Shown here piece by piece: positions 42,626-50,877 of a stretch of 64,000 bases of DNA. This stretch comes from Bacteriovorax sp. PP10 (GTDB taxonomy: Bacteria > Bdellovibrionota > Bacteriovoracia > Bacteriovoracales > Bacteriovoracaceae): positions 372,001 to 436,000 of the forward strand of contig NZ_JAYGJQ010000003.1 in the NCBI RefSeq assembly GCF_035013165.1. Direction: 5' to 3'. Position numbers and translations under genes: made by a program. Below the pieces are notes generated by a model. It did no database searches. It was not told the DNA's origin and worked only from the letters and a program-made list of their open reading frames with translations. The first letter of the stretch is position 1. Every line of letters begins with the position of its first letter.

Positions 42626-45037
42626 CTACTTACTTTTTGGTTTCCAGTTTCTAAGCATCAGTGCATTAGTCACTACGCTGACACTACTAAAGGCCATGGC
42701 CGCTCCTGCAATCACTGGACTTAATAATCCAAATGCCGCTAATGGGATACCAACTATATTGTAAATAAACGCCCAAAACAGGTTTTGCTTAATCTTTTGA
42801 TAAGTTCTTCTAGAAATCTCCAAGGCATCAGGAATAAGGAGTGGGTTACCTCTCATAAGTGTTATTCCGGCAGTATGCATTGCCACGTCAGTACCAGTAG
42901 ACATTGCAATTCCGACATGAGCAGCTGCCAACGCCGGAGCATCATTGATGCCATCCCCAACCATTGCGACAATCTCACCTGTACTTTTTAGCTCTTCGAT
43001 AATTTTGGATTTATCTTGTGGCAAAACTTCTGCACGAAATTCTGAAATATTTAAAGCGTTGGCCACTTTTTTGGCCGCTCCGCTATTGTCACCGGTAATC
43101 ATCACTGTTCTTATATTTAACGCATTCAATTGTCTGATTGTCTCCCTAGCTGTGCCCTTAATTTGATCTGAGAATGCCAGAAGTCCTATAACTTTATTTT
43201 GTTTTTCATTCGCAACGTATGAAACTGTGTGGCCATCAAGTTCATAAAGAGTTGCAGCATCAGTAAAAATAGAAACGTCGATTGATTTTTCCTGCATTAA
43301 TCTTTTAGTTCCAATGATATGTTTGTCTCCATCAACAGTTCCTTCCAATCCTCTACCAGCAAGTGCTTTAACATCATTACTCGGATCAAACGCTAAATTC
43401 ATCATTGCCGCCTTTTCAATAACGGCTTTTGCTAATGGGTGTTCACTCCCACTTTGAATTGAACTAGCAATTCTTACAAGCTCGTATTCGGATTTTTCGT
43501 GCGTAAGTATTTTCGCTAACTCCGGTTTTCCGACCGTTAAAGTCCCAGTCTTATCAAATGCTACGACAGTTACAGAATGGGCCACTTCAAGTGCTTCAGC
43601 ATCTTTAATAAGAATTCCGACCTTCGCGGCTAATCCTGTCCCAACCATGATTGATGTTGGGGTTGCCAATCCAAGAGCACATGGACATGCGATGACTAAA
43701 ACAGCGACTCCGTTAATCAGCGCCTGCTCCCAATTGCCGGAGTACAATCCCCACCCGAGAATAGTCAGTAACGCTATAACTATGACGATTGGAACAAACA
43801 CCGCGCTTACTTTATCAACTAAACGTTGAATTGGGGCCTTCGCTGATTGAGCGTTTTCTACAAGTCGGATAATTCTAGCGAGGGTTGTTTCCGCGCCTAG
43901 GGCTGATGTTTCAATTTCAATTAGTCCATCAACATTGACTGAGCCGCCAGTGACAGCGTCTTTAATATTTTTTACGACGGGTAAACTTTCACCTGTAATA
44001 AATGATTCATCAACTTGTGTTGAGCCCGCTATAATAATTCCATCAACCGGTATTTTTTCTCCCGGACGTACGACAACGATGTCTCCGAGATTTAAGTCAT
44101 CAATCGACATTTCAACTTCATTGTTAATTCCACGTTTTACTCTGGCGATATCCGGTCTTAGCGATTGTAGTGCTTTTATTGCAGCCGATGTTTGTTGCTT
44201 GGCCTTTGATTCAAGATATTTTCCTAAAAGCACCAAAGTAATAACAACCGCTGAACTTTCAAAGTAAAGTGGTCCTAATCCTTCATGGCCGGCATGCTCC
44301 CCGTACAGAAATAAATGATACAAGCTTAATCCATAAGCGGCAGATGTACCGAGTGAAACCAGCAAATCCATATTTCCAGAACGTGCTTTAACGGCTTTCC
44401 ATGCAGCTTTATAAAATCGAGCTCCAAGCCAAAATTGAACAGGTGTCGCCAAAATTAATTGGGGCCATCCCTTAAGCATGAAATCATATCCGAAAGGCTC
44501 AAAAATCATCGGAAGAACTAATGGAGCTGAAAGCAAGGTCGCGATTAATAATTTAAAAAATTCTTTCTTTAATAACTTTTCTTTTTCATCAACTTCTTCA
44601 TTGATATTAGTTTTAGGCCTAGATGCTTTATATCCAGCTTTAGCAATTATTCGAATGAGATCTTCTTCATTAAGCAAGCCATCGACATATTTTATCTTTG
44701 CTTTTTCGGTAGCAAGATTGACTGAAGCGCTGATCACACCTTGCTCTTTTAGCAATACAGATTCAATACGGTTCACGCAACTAGCGCAGGTCATACCTTC
44801 CACTGCAAATTCTTTTTCCTTTGTAGCAACTTCATACCCGCTTTTTTCTATAGCTGATAAAGAAGCTTTAATGGAAGTATTATCTCTTAAAGTCAGTTTT
44901 GCCGTTTCAGTTGCCAAACTTACATTTACGTCAATAACACCTTCGACTTTTTTGACTTGTGATTCAATCCTGTTCACACAGCTGGCACAGGTCATTCCAT
45001 TAATTTTTACATTGGCTTCAATATTTGCAGTATTCAT
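42626..45037 (-). CDS. copA: Copper-exporting P1B-type ATPase CopA with two HMA domains
   Basis: 803 residues. Two ferredoxin-like HMA domains with GMTCASC (Cys17/Cys20 and Cys84/Cys87), then eight membrane helices, TGE (348-350), CPC (451-453), DKTGTLT with phospho-Asp495, SEHPLA and [10 protein letters not shown]. This is a standard Cu(I) efflux ATPase. It follows the copZ gene by 23 bases in the same direction, with a CsoR-type operator upstream of both. Confidence 0.94.
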   Translation of the reverse strand: MNTANIEANVKINGMTCASCVNRIESQVKKVEGVIDVNVSLATETAKLTLRDNTSIKASLSAIEKSGYEVATKEKEFAVEGMTCASCVNRIESVLLKEQGVISASVNLATEKAKIKYVDGLLNEEDLIRIIAKAGYKASRPKTNINEEVDEKEKLLKKEFFKLLIATLLSAPLVLPMIFEPFGYDFMLKGWPQLILATPVQFWLGARFYKAAWKAVKARSGNMDLLVSLGTSAAYGLSLYHLFLYGEHAGHEGLGPLYFESSAVVITLVLLGKYLESKAKQQTSAAIKALQSLRPDIARVKRGINNEVEMSIDDLNLGDIVVVRPGEKIPVDGIIIAGSTQVDESFITGESLPVVKNIKDAVTGGSVNVDGLIEIETSALGAETTLARIIRLVENAQSAKAPIQRLVDKVSAVFVPIVIVIALLTILGWGLYSGNWEQALINGVAVLVIACPCALGLATPTSIMVGTGLAAKVGILIKDAEALEVAHSVTVVAFDKTGTLTVGKPELAKILTHEKSEYELVRIASSIQSGSEHPLAKAVIEKAAMMNLAFDPSNDVKALAGRGLEGTVDGDKHIIGTKRLMQEKSIDVSIFTDAATLYELDGHTVSYVANEKQNKVIGLLAFSDQIKGTARETIRQLNALNIRTVMITGDNSGAAKKVANALNISEFRAEVLPQDKSKIIEELKSTGEIVAMVGDGINDAPALAAAHVGIAMSTGTDVAMHTAGITLMRGNPLLIPDALEISRRTYQKIKQNLFWAFIYNIVGIPLAAFGLLSPVIAGAAMAFSSVSVVTNALMLRNWKPKSK

Positions 45038-45060
45038 TTTTACCTTCTTTTTATCAGTTT

Positions 45061-45258
45061 TTAAGAATCAAGTACTGAGTAACCAGCTTCTTCAATAATT
45101 GATGCGATTTCAGACTTTTTCTTTTCGCTGTGTACTTTAACCTTCTGACTCTTTAGATCCACGTTTACCTCAGCATTTGCATCTAAGGACTTCACAGCGT
45201 TTCTAATACTATTCACACAACTACTACAGGTCATTCCTTCTACATTAAATTCATACAT
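45061..45258 (-). CDS. copZ: CopZ-like copper chaperone (HMA domain)
   Basis: 65 residues, one ferredoxin-like HMA domain with MTCSSC (Cys11/Cys14). It carries Cu(I) to CopA, whose gene follows. Good RBS AAGGAG. The operator at 45276-45292 lies immediately upstream. Confidence 0.92.
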   Translation of the reverse strand: MYEFNVEGMTCSSCVNSIRNAVKSLDANAEVNVDLKSQKVKVHSEKKKSEIASIIEEAGYSVLDS

Positions 45259-45275
45259 TTTATTTCTCCTTGCAC

Positions 45276-45292
45276 ATACCCCCCACGGGTAT
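45276..45292. promoter_or_regulatory. CsoR-type operator 3 (copZA)
   Basis: ATACCC-CCCAC-GGGTAT is a perfect palindrome with C/G tracts, 18 bases before the copZ start. No CsoR gene is adjacent, so one of the paralogs must act here in trans. Confidence 0.72.
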
Positions 45293-45339
45293 CAACATAA
45301 GGAATACGACACACTTAAAGGAATTGTGACATCCCCTAA

Positions 45340-45580
45340 ACACCTGCAATATCTATTATAATTAGTTAAAGTGGACGCGTTTGCTTCTTCAACGCTAAGG
45401 ATATACTCGAGTTGATGCTCAATTAAAACTTCTCTAGCTTCTAGATACTCATCTACGCTTCATTTAAGGATAAGGCATCTTTCAGTCCAATTCTAAATTC
45501 GAAAAATGTTCGATCCATAATATCTTTGGTTAAGTTAACTTTTTCTTTCGTAATTTCAATCATGGTTTTTAGATTGCAGT
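45340..45580 (-). pseudogene. Decayed 3' end of a TolC/CusC-type efflux gene
   Basis: On the minus strand from about 45570 it reads KTMIEITKEKVNL, RTFFEFRIGLKDALSLNEA and then a stop in frame. After a one-base frameshift it continues DEYLEAREVLIEHQLEYILSVEEA. This matches the C-terminal region of the protein at 28266-29429 (KSMIEISKGKVEL; KTFSEFRLGLKEALSLNEA; DYLEARKDLIEHKVEYILSVEES). No start or N-terminal part is present. It marks a lost second efflux locus or a duplicated end. Confidence 0.85.
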
Positions 45581-45724
45581 AGATTTTTCTCAGCGCAAAA
45601 AAATAAAAAAGGAAATTACTTTGAATAAAACCGTGACAACAAATATTGGTAAACTAAAAAAGGTAAAGTTAATTTTATTTGTGGAATTAATATAACTAGT
45701 GGAGTTATTAACGTTCAATAAGTC
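45581..45724. other. Intergenic region with no gene
   Basis: A+T-rich DNA between the efflux-gene fragment and a strong hairpin at 45725. No coding sequence or RNA seen. Confidence 0.35.
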
Positions 45725-45760
45725 AAAAGGCTAAAACATTTTATTTTGCTTTAGCCTTTT
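45725..45760. terminator. Strong bidirectional terminator
   Basis: AAAAGGCTAAA, a 14-base loop, then TTTAGCCTTTTT with flanking A and T runs. It may serve a lost gene next to the efflux fragment. Confidence 0.75.
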
Positions 45761-45877
45761 TATTATCAAGATATTGTTGTGTAAACAGATTCTATCAAAA
45801 AGAAACTCGAATTCACATGAAAATTGGTAATGATCCTAATGTCTTTATTATTGAAAAAACGTAGCAAAAAAATTAAA

Positions 45878-45901
45878 CCGACCAAGATCAATCCTGGTCG
45901 G
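45878..45901 (-). terminator. Terminator of the HupE operon
   Basis: CCGACCA and TGGTCGG enclose a ten-base loop just 14 bases downstream of the last gene of the leftward operon (ending 45915), followed on the minus strand by T-rich sequence. Confidence 0.7.
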
Positions 45902-45914
45902 AGTAAAGATCTAA

Positions 45915-46082
45915 CTACTTCTTCTTTTTAGATATGAACAAAAATCCAATACCTGAAATAACGAGGATAACAACTATACCAATAATCTTAGAGGCCAATG
46001 CATCCTCATCAGCGTGCGAATGACCGCTTCCTGGAGAAGCGAATGCTACAGAATTTAAAAAGTGATATATAAATTTTGTCAT
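45915..46082 (-). CDS. Small single-helix membrane protein with His-containing loop
   Basis: 55 residues from the ATG at 46082 (RBS AGGGAA; one base after the preceding stop). N-terminal hydrophobic part, a GHSHADED loop, then one membrane helix (IIGIVVILVISGIGFLFI) and KKKK. It resembles short accessory membrane peptides of Ni/Co/Zn loci. Function unknown. Confidence 0.55.
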   Translation of the reverse strand: MTKFIYHFLNSVAFASPGSGHSHADEDALASKIIGIVVILVISGIGFLFISKKKK

Positions 46083-46083
46083 A

Positions 46084-46431
46084 CTAGTTCCCTGAATTGT
46101 TAGCACCATTTAGCCAACCATCGAGAGAGATAAACATATAGAGACGTTGTCTTGCTGTATCAGATTCATCCTTATTAAAAAGAATCACAACCCACTCATC
46201 CCCTTTTGCGAATTTTCTTTTTTCAATTTGCTCTATAGGAATTGACTTCCATTGCTCTTTAACTTCTTTGGCCTTAACTAACACATCTAATGCCTCTGGA
46301 ACAACTTTTTTAATTTGTGATTCCATACATTCACCAGAACATTTTAAAATCTTTTTTGGGTGATAATGATTTCCACTTGCAAAAATTGAATGTGAGAAAA
46401 CTAGTACAGATAATAGTAGTAATGATTTCAT
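46084..46431 (-). CDS. Small secreted protein of the HupE cluster (resembles DUF6488)
   Basis: 115 residues with signal peptide (SIFASG). HYHPKKILKCSGECMESQIKKVV contains possible metal ligands, and the C-terminal part has KGDEWVVILFNKDE and LYMFISLDGWLNGANNSG. I am unsure of the family name. It lies 23 bases after the HupE-like gene, in the same operon. Confidence 0.6.
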   Translation of the reverse strand: MKSLLLLSVLVFSHSIFASGNHYHPKKILKCSGECMESQIKKVVPEALDVLVKAKEVKEQWKSIPIEQIEKRKFAKGDEWVVILFNKDESDTARQRLYMFISLDGWLNGANNSGN

Positions 46432-46454
46432 AAATTCTCCTTAAGAATTAATTG

Positions 46455-47210
46455 TTAATGTGTATTCATCTCTTCAGCTTTCCAGTCAGTATGAATATGA
46501 GTGTGATCATCTTGATTTAGTGGAAATGCAGCTGGATCAGAGCTATGCCAATATCCATGCATTTGCATATTGAAGAGATAAATACCTCCAGCAATTAATG
46601 CAATATTGGCAGCATAAGCGAATTTCTGGAATGAAGAAGTCTTTCTCCATCCTTTTAAAAAGATAAGCATTACAGTCAATGCTATAATCTGGCCGAGTTC
46701 AACTCCAACATTAAATGAGAGAATTCTAAACAACATAGATTGCTTATCATCTCCTAATGGCAATTGCTGAAGTCGTGTCGAAAGACCAAATCCATGTATT
46801 AATCCAAAGGCAAAAACCATTTTTAACAAACTTGGTGGTTGCCAATGGAAATACTTTTTAAATCCATCAATGTTTTCGAAGCCTTTGTACATAACACTCA
46901 TCGCGATAACTGCATCAATCAGATAATAATTTGCAGTGATTTTGTAAAATGTTGCAAACACTAAAGTTATACAATGACCAAAAGTAAAAACACTTATGAA
47001 TTTAACAATATCTTTGAAAGTTGATAAAAAGAAAATAACTCCAAAAATAAATAGTAAATGATCATAGCCAGTAAGCATGTGAGTTGTACCAAGCCACATG
47101 TATTTTAGGTATCCACCTTCAAGCATAGCTTGCTTATCGGCGGCAGATATACCATGGGCCCAAATATTGGGACTCGCCAGCATTAAAAATGCTGATAGTA
47201 GAAGTTTCAT
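46455..47210 (-). CDS. HupE/UreJ-family membrane protein
   Basis: 251 residues. Signal-like start, then about six helices with the HupE/UreJ signatures GTTHMLTGYDHLLFIFGVIFF, FTFGHCITLVFA and FGLIHGFGLSTRL; His-rich tail DDHTHIHTDW. The family is implicated in nickel/cobalt permeation. With a CsoR-family repressor and a ferroportin-like exporter next to it, it may handle a divalent metal in this cluster. Confidence 0.85.
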   Translation of the reverse strand: MKLLLSAFLMLASPNIWAHGISAADKQAMLEGGYLKYMWLGTTHMLTGYDHLLFIFGVIFFLSTFKDIVKFISVFTFGHCITLVFATFYKITANYYLIDAVIAMSVMYKGFENIDGFKKYFHWQPPSLLKMVFAFGLIHGFGLSTRLQQLPLGDDKQSMLFRILSFNVGVELGQIIALTVMLIFLKGWRKTSSFQKFAYAANIALIAGGIYLFNMQMHGYWHSSDPAAFPLNQDDHTHIHTDWKAEEMNTH

Positions 47211-47249
47211 CTATTCTCCTTAGATAAATAAAATTTAATTTAATAAAAT

Positions 47250-47672
47250 CTAAGAATAGATAGGTGGTCTGAGGATTTCTAAAGTATATGAATCCGAAAA
47301 AAGATGAGCATATGTCTTAGGAATTGATTGAAAAATATCGAGAGAAAGAATAAAAAGTGAATTTGACTGAAAAAGAATCACTTCTGAAAATGTAACAACA
47401 TTAACATGTTTGTGAGTATGCTCTTCCTCACCTTCACTATGTCTGTGCGTGTGAGAATGGCCAATAGATACTTCGTCTTCTGAATCAAGATCTTTATGAT
47501 GGCTATCTCTTTCATGGTAATTTAAATGGGAAGCAAGAAAGACATTATGGGATTCTAAAGTCGCTAAATCATCTGAAAAGTATTTAACAGATATAAAAAA
47601 AGAACAAGACATCACAACAATCATGAAGCATGAAATAACGATGCAGTTGATTTTTTTTAAAGTTAAAATCAA
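47250..47672 (-). CDS. His-rich secreted or membrane-anchored small protein
   Basis: 140 residues with a hydrophobic N-terminus (ISCFMIVVMSCSFFI) that could be a signal, possibly lipidated at one of the Cys. A His-rich segment HSHTHRHSEGEEEHTHKH (about 72-89) is an obvious divalent-metal-binding tract. It sits 39 bases upstream of the HupE-like gene and is downstream of the repressor, all on one transcript. Confidence 0.65.
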   Translation of the reverse strand: MILTLKKINCIVISCFMIVVMSCSFFISVKYFSDDLATLESHNVFLASHLNYHERDSHHKDLDSEDEVSIGHSHTHRHSEGEEEHTHKHVNVVTFSEVILFQSNSLFILSLDIFQSIPKTYAHLFSDSYTLEILRPPIYS

Positions 47673-47680
47673 AAAAGATC

Positions 47681-47950
47681 CTAAAGGTATTTTGTTATTT
47701 CTTTAAATTCATTTAAATCATTCTTTTTACTTTTGCCGTTACTTTCTTCCAAGCAATGCTCAATGTGATCGTGAATAACAGCTTTCTTAGCCTGAGTAAT
47801 TGCCTTTTCAACAGCATATAGTTGTTGAGATACTTTCAAGCATTTCTCTTGATTTTCCATCATCTGGATTACTTTTGCCAAATGACCATGAGCTTTTTTA
47901 AGTCTCAAGATAATTCCTTTATGAGAAGCATGTTGTTTTATTTCATTCAT
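47681..47950 (-). CDS. CsoR/RcnR-family metal-sensing repressor (paralog 3)
   Basis: 89 residues, DUF156 family: LRLKKAHGHLAKVIQMMENQEKCLKVSQQLYAVEKAI and VIHDHIEHCLEE. It keeps Cys-His-Cys positions but adds His in the second helix (HDHIEHC) and near the N-terminus (QHASH), reminiscent of Ni/Co-sensing RcnR/DmeR proteins. It is the first gene of the HupE operon and divergent from the ferroportin-like gene with a 29-bp gap holding a CsoR-type palindrome. Confidence 0.8.
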   Translation of the reverse strand: MNEIKQHASHKGIILRLKKAHGHLAKVIQMMENQEKCLKVSQQLYAVEKAITQAKKAVIHDHIEHCLEESNGKSKKNDLNEFKEITKYL

Positions 47951-47959
47951 TAGTTTATT

Positions 47960-47977
47960 ATCCCCCCCAGGGGGTTA
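47960..47977. promoter_or_regulatory. CsoR-type operator 4
   Basis: ATCCCCCCCAGGGGGTTA fills most of the 29-bp gap between divergent start codons 47950 and 47980. Only two bases separate it from the plus-strand ATG, so its GGGGG arm may double as part of the ribosome site. Confidence 0.65.
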
Positions 47978-47979
47978 GG

Positions 47980-49281
47980 ATGTCAATGCAATTTAAGATT
48001 TTACTCAGTAGGTTTTTGACTCGTTTTGGAGATCAAGCATGGGATTTTGCAGTTCCACTTGTACTTATCCAGATCTTTCCGGGAAAAATGCAGTTAATTG
48101 CTCTAGTATACTTATTTTCAAAACTAGCTCAAATTTTAATTGGACCATCTGTAGCCAGAAGAATTGATAACAATAAAAGAATCAACATCTATAAATTAGG
48201 TATTGGATCTCAAACAATTGCAATGATATTTATGTGGCTTGCTATTATATCTTTGTTCATAGGTCAGACCGAGGGTGCAAATTTCAGTTTACCCCAATAT
48301 GTTTTAATCCTTTTCTTACTTTCAATCTTCAGTGCTATTTCAAATTTAGGATCTTCTTTAATGGATATATCTGTAGGATTTGATCTTGCTGTAGATGTGT
48401 TGCCTGAGAGTGAATTAACTACATTTAATAGTAGGCTTAAAAGACTTGATTTATTAACTGAAGTAACTGCTCCAATATTCACTGGATTAGTCTTTTCTCT
48501 TTTCTCAGACAAGACTGATTTCTGGGGATTTACAATCGTAGCTATCTTAAATCTTTTAACTTTTATGCCTGAATATTATTTATTAAAGGCAACTCAGAAC
48601 TCAGCTTCCTACAAAGAAAAAATTTCGGTCCCTGTACCCTCAATTAATTTTTTAACGGTTTTCTTTGAATCAATGAAAAAATTAAAAAACAAACCTTATG
48701 CTCTAGTTATAGTTTCTTATGCATTTCTATGGTTATCAGCTTTAAGCCCTCACGGTGTTCTTTTAACAAGCTACTTGAAAGATGGTGCTAGAGTATCTGA
48801 AATGACTATCGGTCTATTTAGAGGCTTGGGGGCATTTTTTGGATTGATTCCAACTTTTTTATTTTCCATTATAAAAGAAAAGAAGGGTCTGGTTAGTACT
48901 AGTAAAATATTTATCCAATTTCAATTTATATGTATTCTAGCATCAGTTATTAGTTTTTATTATTTAGATAATATTTACATCTTCTTAGTATTAATTCTTT
49001 TTTCTCGCATAGGTCTTTATGGATTTAGTATCGGTGAAACAGAATTACGCCAACTATTAATCCCCAAGGATAAACGCGGTGAGGTAAATGGCATAGCTAA
49101 CTCAACTACAAGTATGGCAACACTAGTATTATTTCTAGTTGCTTCAATACTAGGGAATACTTCAAACTTTGGAATGATGGTCATCTTTTCAGCTATTGCT
49201 GTGCTAATAGCATTAATTTTGTTCATAAAATTCAGCCTTCGTAACACAGTAACAGCTGACGTAAAAAGTGGAGCCATATAA
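47980..49281 (+). CDS. Ferroportin-family (SLC40-like) metal exporter
   Basis: 433 residues, about 12 membrane helices. The opening SRFLTRFGDQAWDFAVPLVLIQIFPG and the loop VARRIDNNKRINIYKLGI closely resemble ferroportins, including the structurally known Bdellovibrio BbFPN; SSLMDISVGFDLA and FNSRLKRLDLLTEVTAPIFTG support it. Ferroportins export Fe(II) and also Co and Ni. It shares a short divergent promoter with CsoR/RcnR paralog 3. Which metal is exported is not decided here. Confidence 0.85.
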   Translation: MSMQFKILLSRFLTRFGDQAWDFAVPLVLIQIFPGKMQLIALVYLFSKLAQILIGPSVARRIDNNKRINIYKLGIGSQTIAMIFMWLAIISLFIGQTEGANFSLPQYVLILFLLSIFSAISNLGSSLMDISVGFDLAVDVLPESELTTFNSRLKRLDLLTEVTAPIFTGLVFSLFSDKTDFWGFTIVAILNLLTFMPEYYLLKATQNSASYKEKISVPVPSINFLTVFFESMKKLKNKPYALVIVSYAFLWLSALSPHGVLLTSYLKDGARVSEMTIGLFRGLGAFFGLIPTFLFSIIKEKKGLVSTSKIFIQFQFICILASVISFYYLDNIYIFLVLILFSRIGLYGFSIGETELRQLLIPKDKRGEVNGIANSTTSMATLVLFLVASILGNTSNFGMMVIFSAIAVLIALILFIKFSLRNTVTADVKSGAI

Positions 49282-49316
49282 GAACTCAGCCTTTTCTAAA
49301 CCTCTGTCCTAAGTTA

Positions 49317-49357
49317 GTTGAGATTTAACTTCTAAAGAACGGTAGTTAAATCTCAAC
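49317..49357 (+). terminator. 14-bp perfect stem-loop after the ferroportin gene
   Basis: GTTGAGATTTAACT and AGTTAAATCTCAAC with a 13-base loop. No T-run follows directly, but it lies 36 bases after the ferroportin stop and between convergent genes. Confidence 0.55.
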
Positions 49358-49415
49358 CGGCCACACTTAAATTTTTCTCTTCCAAAATATCTTCTAATTT
49401 TTTAACGATAGTCAT
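49353..49415 (-). CDS. Possible 20-codon peptide downstream of the Xre gene
   Basis: On the minus strand ATG at 49415 begins MTIVKKLEDILEEKNLSVAG and ends with TGA. A helical, charged peptide 15 bases after the Xre-like gene could be a small downstream product or a fragment. Ribosome-site support is weak. Low confidence. Confidence 0.2.
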   Translation of the reverse strand: MTIVKKLEDILEEKNLSVAG

Positions 49416-49430
49416 ATATTTATTCCAGTA

Positions 49431-49775
49431 TTAAATTACATTGATAATGGCATACAGTTTTTCAAGCTTAGATGGCTCAATTTCTTCAACAAGCCTCAAG
49501 CACTTTAAACGTAAGCCTTCATCTTTAAATTTTCCTTGAACAAAACAATTAAAGTCTTCCAGGCTAAATTCAAGCACAGCTAAAAATTTTTCTAAGTAAC
49601 CTTCATGAATCACGGCCCTACCATTTTCCATATGACTTACAGTTGTGAAGGAGATTTTTAATAGGTCTCCTACATCTCGAACTGACTTAGAACGAAACTC
49701 CCTCATCTTCTTTAGTGCAATGGCCTCTTTACTTAATTCAATTTTACGATTTCTTTTCAATAAATTTTCGTTCAT
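49431..49775 (-). CDS. Xre-family helix-turn-helix protein near the right end
   Basis: 114 residues. Residues 20-75 form an HTH_3 domain (LKKMREFRSKSVRDVGDLLKISFTTVSHMENGRAVIHEGYLEKFLAVL). The C-terminal half is helical. Upstream region contains the perfect palindrome CTACACGCGTGTAG (49845-49858) and other inverted repeats, possible operators. It is the last gene before the tRNA and may control excision or maintenance of the element. Confidence 0.75.
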   Translation of the reverse strand: MNENLLKRNRKIELSKEAIALKKMREFRSKSVRDVGDLLKISFTTVSHMENGRAVIHEGYLEKFLAVLEFSLEDFNCFVQGKFKDEGLRLKCLRLVEEIEPSKLEKLYAIINVI

Positions 49776-50079
49776 GTAACTCTCCTGATGTGTTTAAAAC
49801 GTTGTTAAAAACCACACAGCGTATAGCCTAATAAAAATCTCAGGCTACACGCGTGTAGGTAGTAAAAAACGGCTAAAACTACACATTGTGCTTACTAAAA
49901 TTCATAAGATTTTTTGTAAGCACAAAAGTAAGCACAATTAAGCCCATCAGTGAAAGTGTGAGACAGTTAGAGACAGAATGACTTTTTGGATCTTGCTTAA
50001 GCCATTGAAACCTAAGCGTTTAATAAGAGAGAGTTTTTGAAGTAGAGCAGCCGATACATCAACTTAACATTTTTCCATT
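49776..50079. other. Non-coding right-end region of the element with 10-mer repeats
   Basis: 304 bases without a gene. It contains CTACACGCGTGTAG (49845-49858), three copies of GTAAGCACAA (49886-49895 inverted; 49916-49925 and 49928-49937 direct), then TTAAGCCCA (49938-49946). The left region (1463-1482) has TTAAGCCCA and TAAGCACA in mirrored order relative to the element's interior, so the boundary may be near 49946. No long duplication of the tRNA-Cys 3' end is seen at the left end. Confidence 0.4.
49886..49937. repeat. Three GTAAGCACAA 10-mers (iteron or arm-site cluster)
   Basis: Two direct copies and one inverted copy at 49886-49895, 49916-49925 and 49928-49937. The first two form a perfect 10-bp inverted repeat around a 20-base loop. 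Such clusters occur as integrase arm sites or as iterons. Confidence 0.6.
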
Positions 50080-50157
50080 TGGAGGAGACGGGCGGATTCG
50101 CACCGCCGGCTTTACGGTTTTGCAAACCGTTCCATTGGACTGCTCTGGCACGTCTCC
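50080..50157 (-). tRNA. tRNA-Cys (anticodon GCA)
   Basis: On the minus strand the gene runs GGAGACG...CGTCTCC, with discriminator T and an encoded CCA at the lower end (50080-50082). The anticodon arm ACGGT-TTGCAAA-CCGT carries GCA, and the T-arm is GGCGG-TGCGAAT-CCGCC. The U73 discriminator is typical for tRNA-Cys. It is the first chromosomal gene to the right of the element; its 3' end faces the element. Confidence 0.95.
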
Positions 50158-50172
50158 AATGAAAAATGATTA

Positions 50173-50196
50173 AAGGGATTTTGCAAAAAATCCCTT
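50173..50196 (-). terminator. Stem-loop between hup and tRNA-Cys
   Basis: AAGGGATTTT and AAAATCCCTT around a four-base loop. It lies downstream of the minus-strand HU gene and upstream of the tRNA. Confidence 0.6.
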
Positions 50197-50226
50197 ATTT
50201 TGTCAATGTATTTATAAGGTATTAGT

Positions 50227-50278
50227 AATAGCGAACTCTTAATTAACAAGTAAAAATGCTTCGCATTTTTTCGCTATT
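50227..50278 (-). terminator. Nested hairpin at the end of the HU gene
   Basis: The inner stem AAAAATGC-TTC-GCATTTTT (50252-50270) lies in an outer inverted repeat AATAGCGAA (50227-50235)/TTCGCTATT (50270-50278), immediately downstream of the HU stop. It is probably the intrinsic terminator. Confidence 0.7.
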
Positions 50279-50582
50279 AAGCTTCGCGGATCACGTACTT
50301 ATCTTTACCTTCATCAACCATCTCTTTAAGTTCCTTACCAACTTTAAAGAATGGAACTTTCTTCGGTGGTACTTTTACGATTTTCCCAGTCTTAGGATTA
50401 CGTCCTTCGTACGCTTTATAATTTCTATTAGCGAATGATCCGAAACCTCTGATTTCGATTCTCTCGTCCTCATATAGGGCCTTAATCATGCTATCAAAAG
50501 TGATATTGATAATTGTTTCAGCTTGCTTGTGAGTAAGGTTCGCTTGTTTTTCAAGAGCTGCAATTAAATCTGCCTTCGTCAT
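50277..50582 (-). CDS. HU/IHF-family nucleoid DNA-binding protein
   Basis: 101 residues, HU fold: TKADLIAALEKQANLTHKQAETIIN, RIEIRGFGSFANRNYKAYEGRNPKTGKIVKVPPKKVPFFKVGKELK (given in part). The GFGSF and RNPKTG motifs are diagnostic of HU/IHF dimers that bend DNA. Single gene with its own terminator. I do not assign alpha or beta type. Confidence 0.93.
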   Translation of the reverse strand: MTKADLIAALEKQANLTHKQAETIINITFDSMIKALYEDERIEIRGFGSFANRNYKAYEGRNPKTGKIVKVPPKKVPFFKVGKELKEMVDEGKDKYVIREA

Positions 50583-50877
50583 GGCCGTATCTCCTTCAGG
50601 ATTTTTTTTAACTTTGTGTGATCTCTATCGGTTAGAGTCTCGAAAAACTTTAGTTAGCTAATCTTAAGCGCATACTACTAGTCTAAGTTGCTAAAATTAT
50701 TTAAGCAACTAGGAAATGTTTGTATTTTAAGTAAAAATGCGCAGTAATCTGCGAAGACGCAACACGAACAAGATCTATACGGCCGATAAACATTATTTAA
50801 AACATATTATCTTTATAGCACTTAAGATTAAGGCCTACGTTTACGAAAAGCATTGAACGCGAAGCTTAGGGCAACGA
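50583..50877. promoter_or_regulatory. Divergent intergenic region between HU and the hydrolase
   Basis: 295 bases, A+T-rich, must contain both promoters. I see no confident boxes, hairpins or RNA. Confidence 0.35.

Noticed and set aside
43935-45098. Long plus-strand frames opposite the copA ATPase gene.
   Set aside because: They are antisense to a gene with complete P-type ATPase motifs.
50080-50157. tRNA-Cys as the integration target, with its 3' end duplicated at the left end.
   Set aside because: No duplicated tRNA 3' segment beyond 7 bases was found near 1317-1600, and the repeats at the right end lie about 130 bases away from the tRNA. The tRNA may simply be a neighbour.
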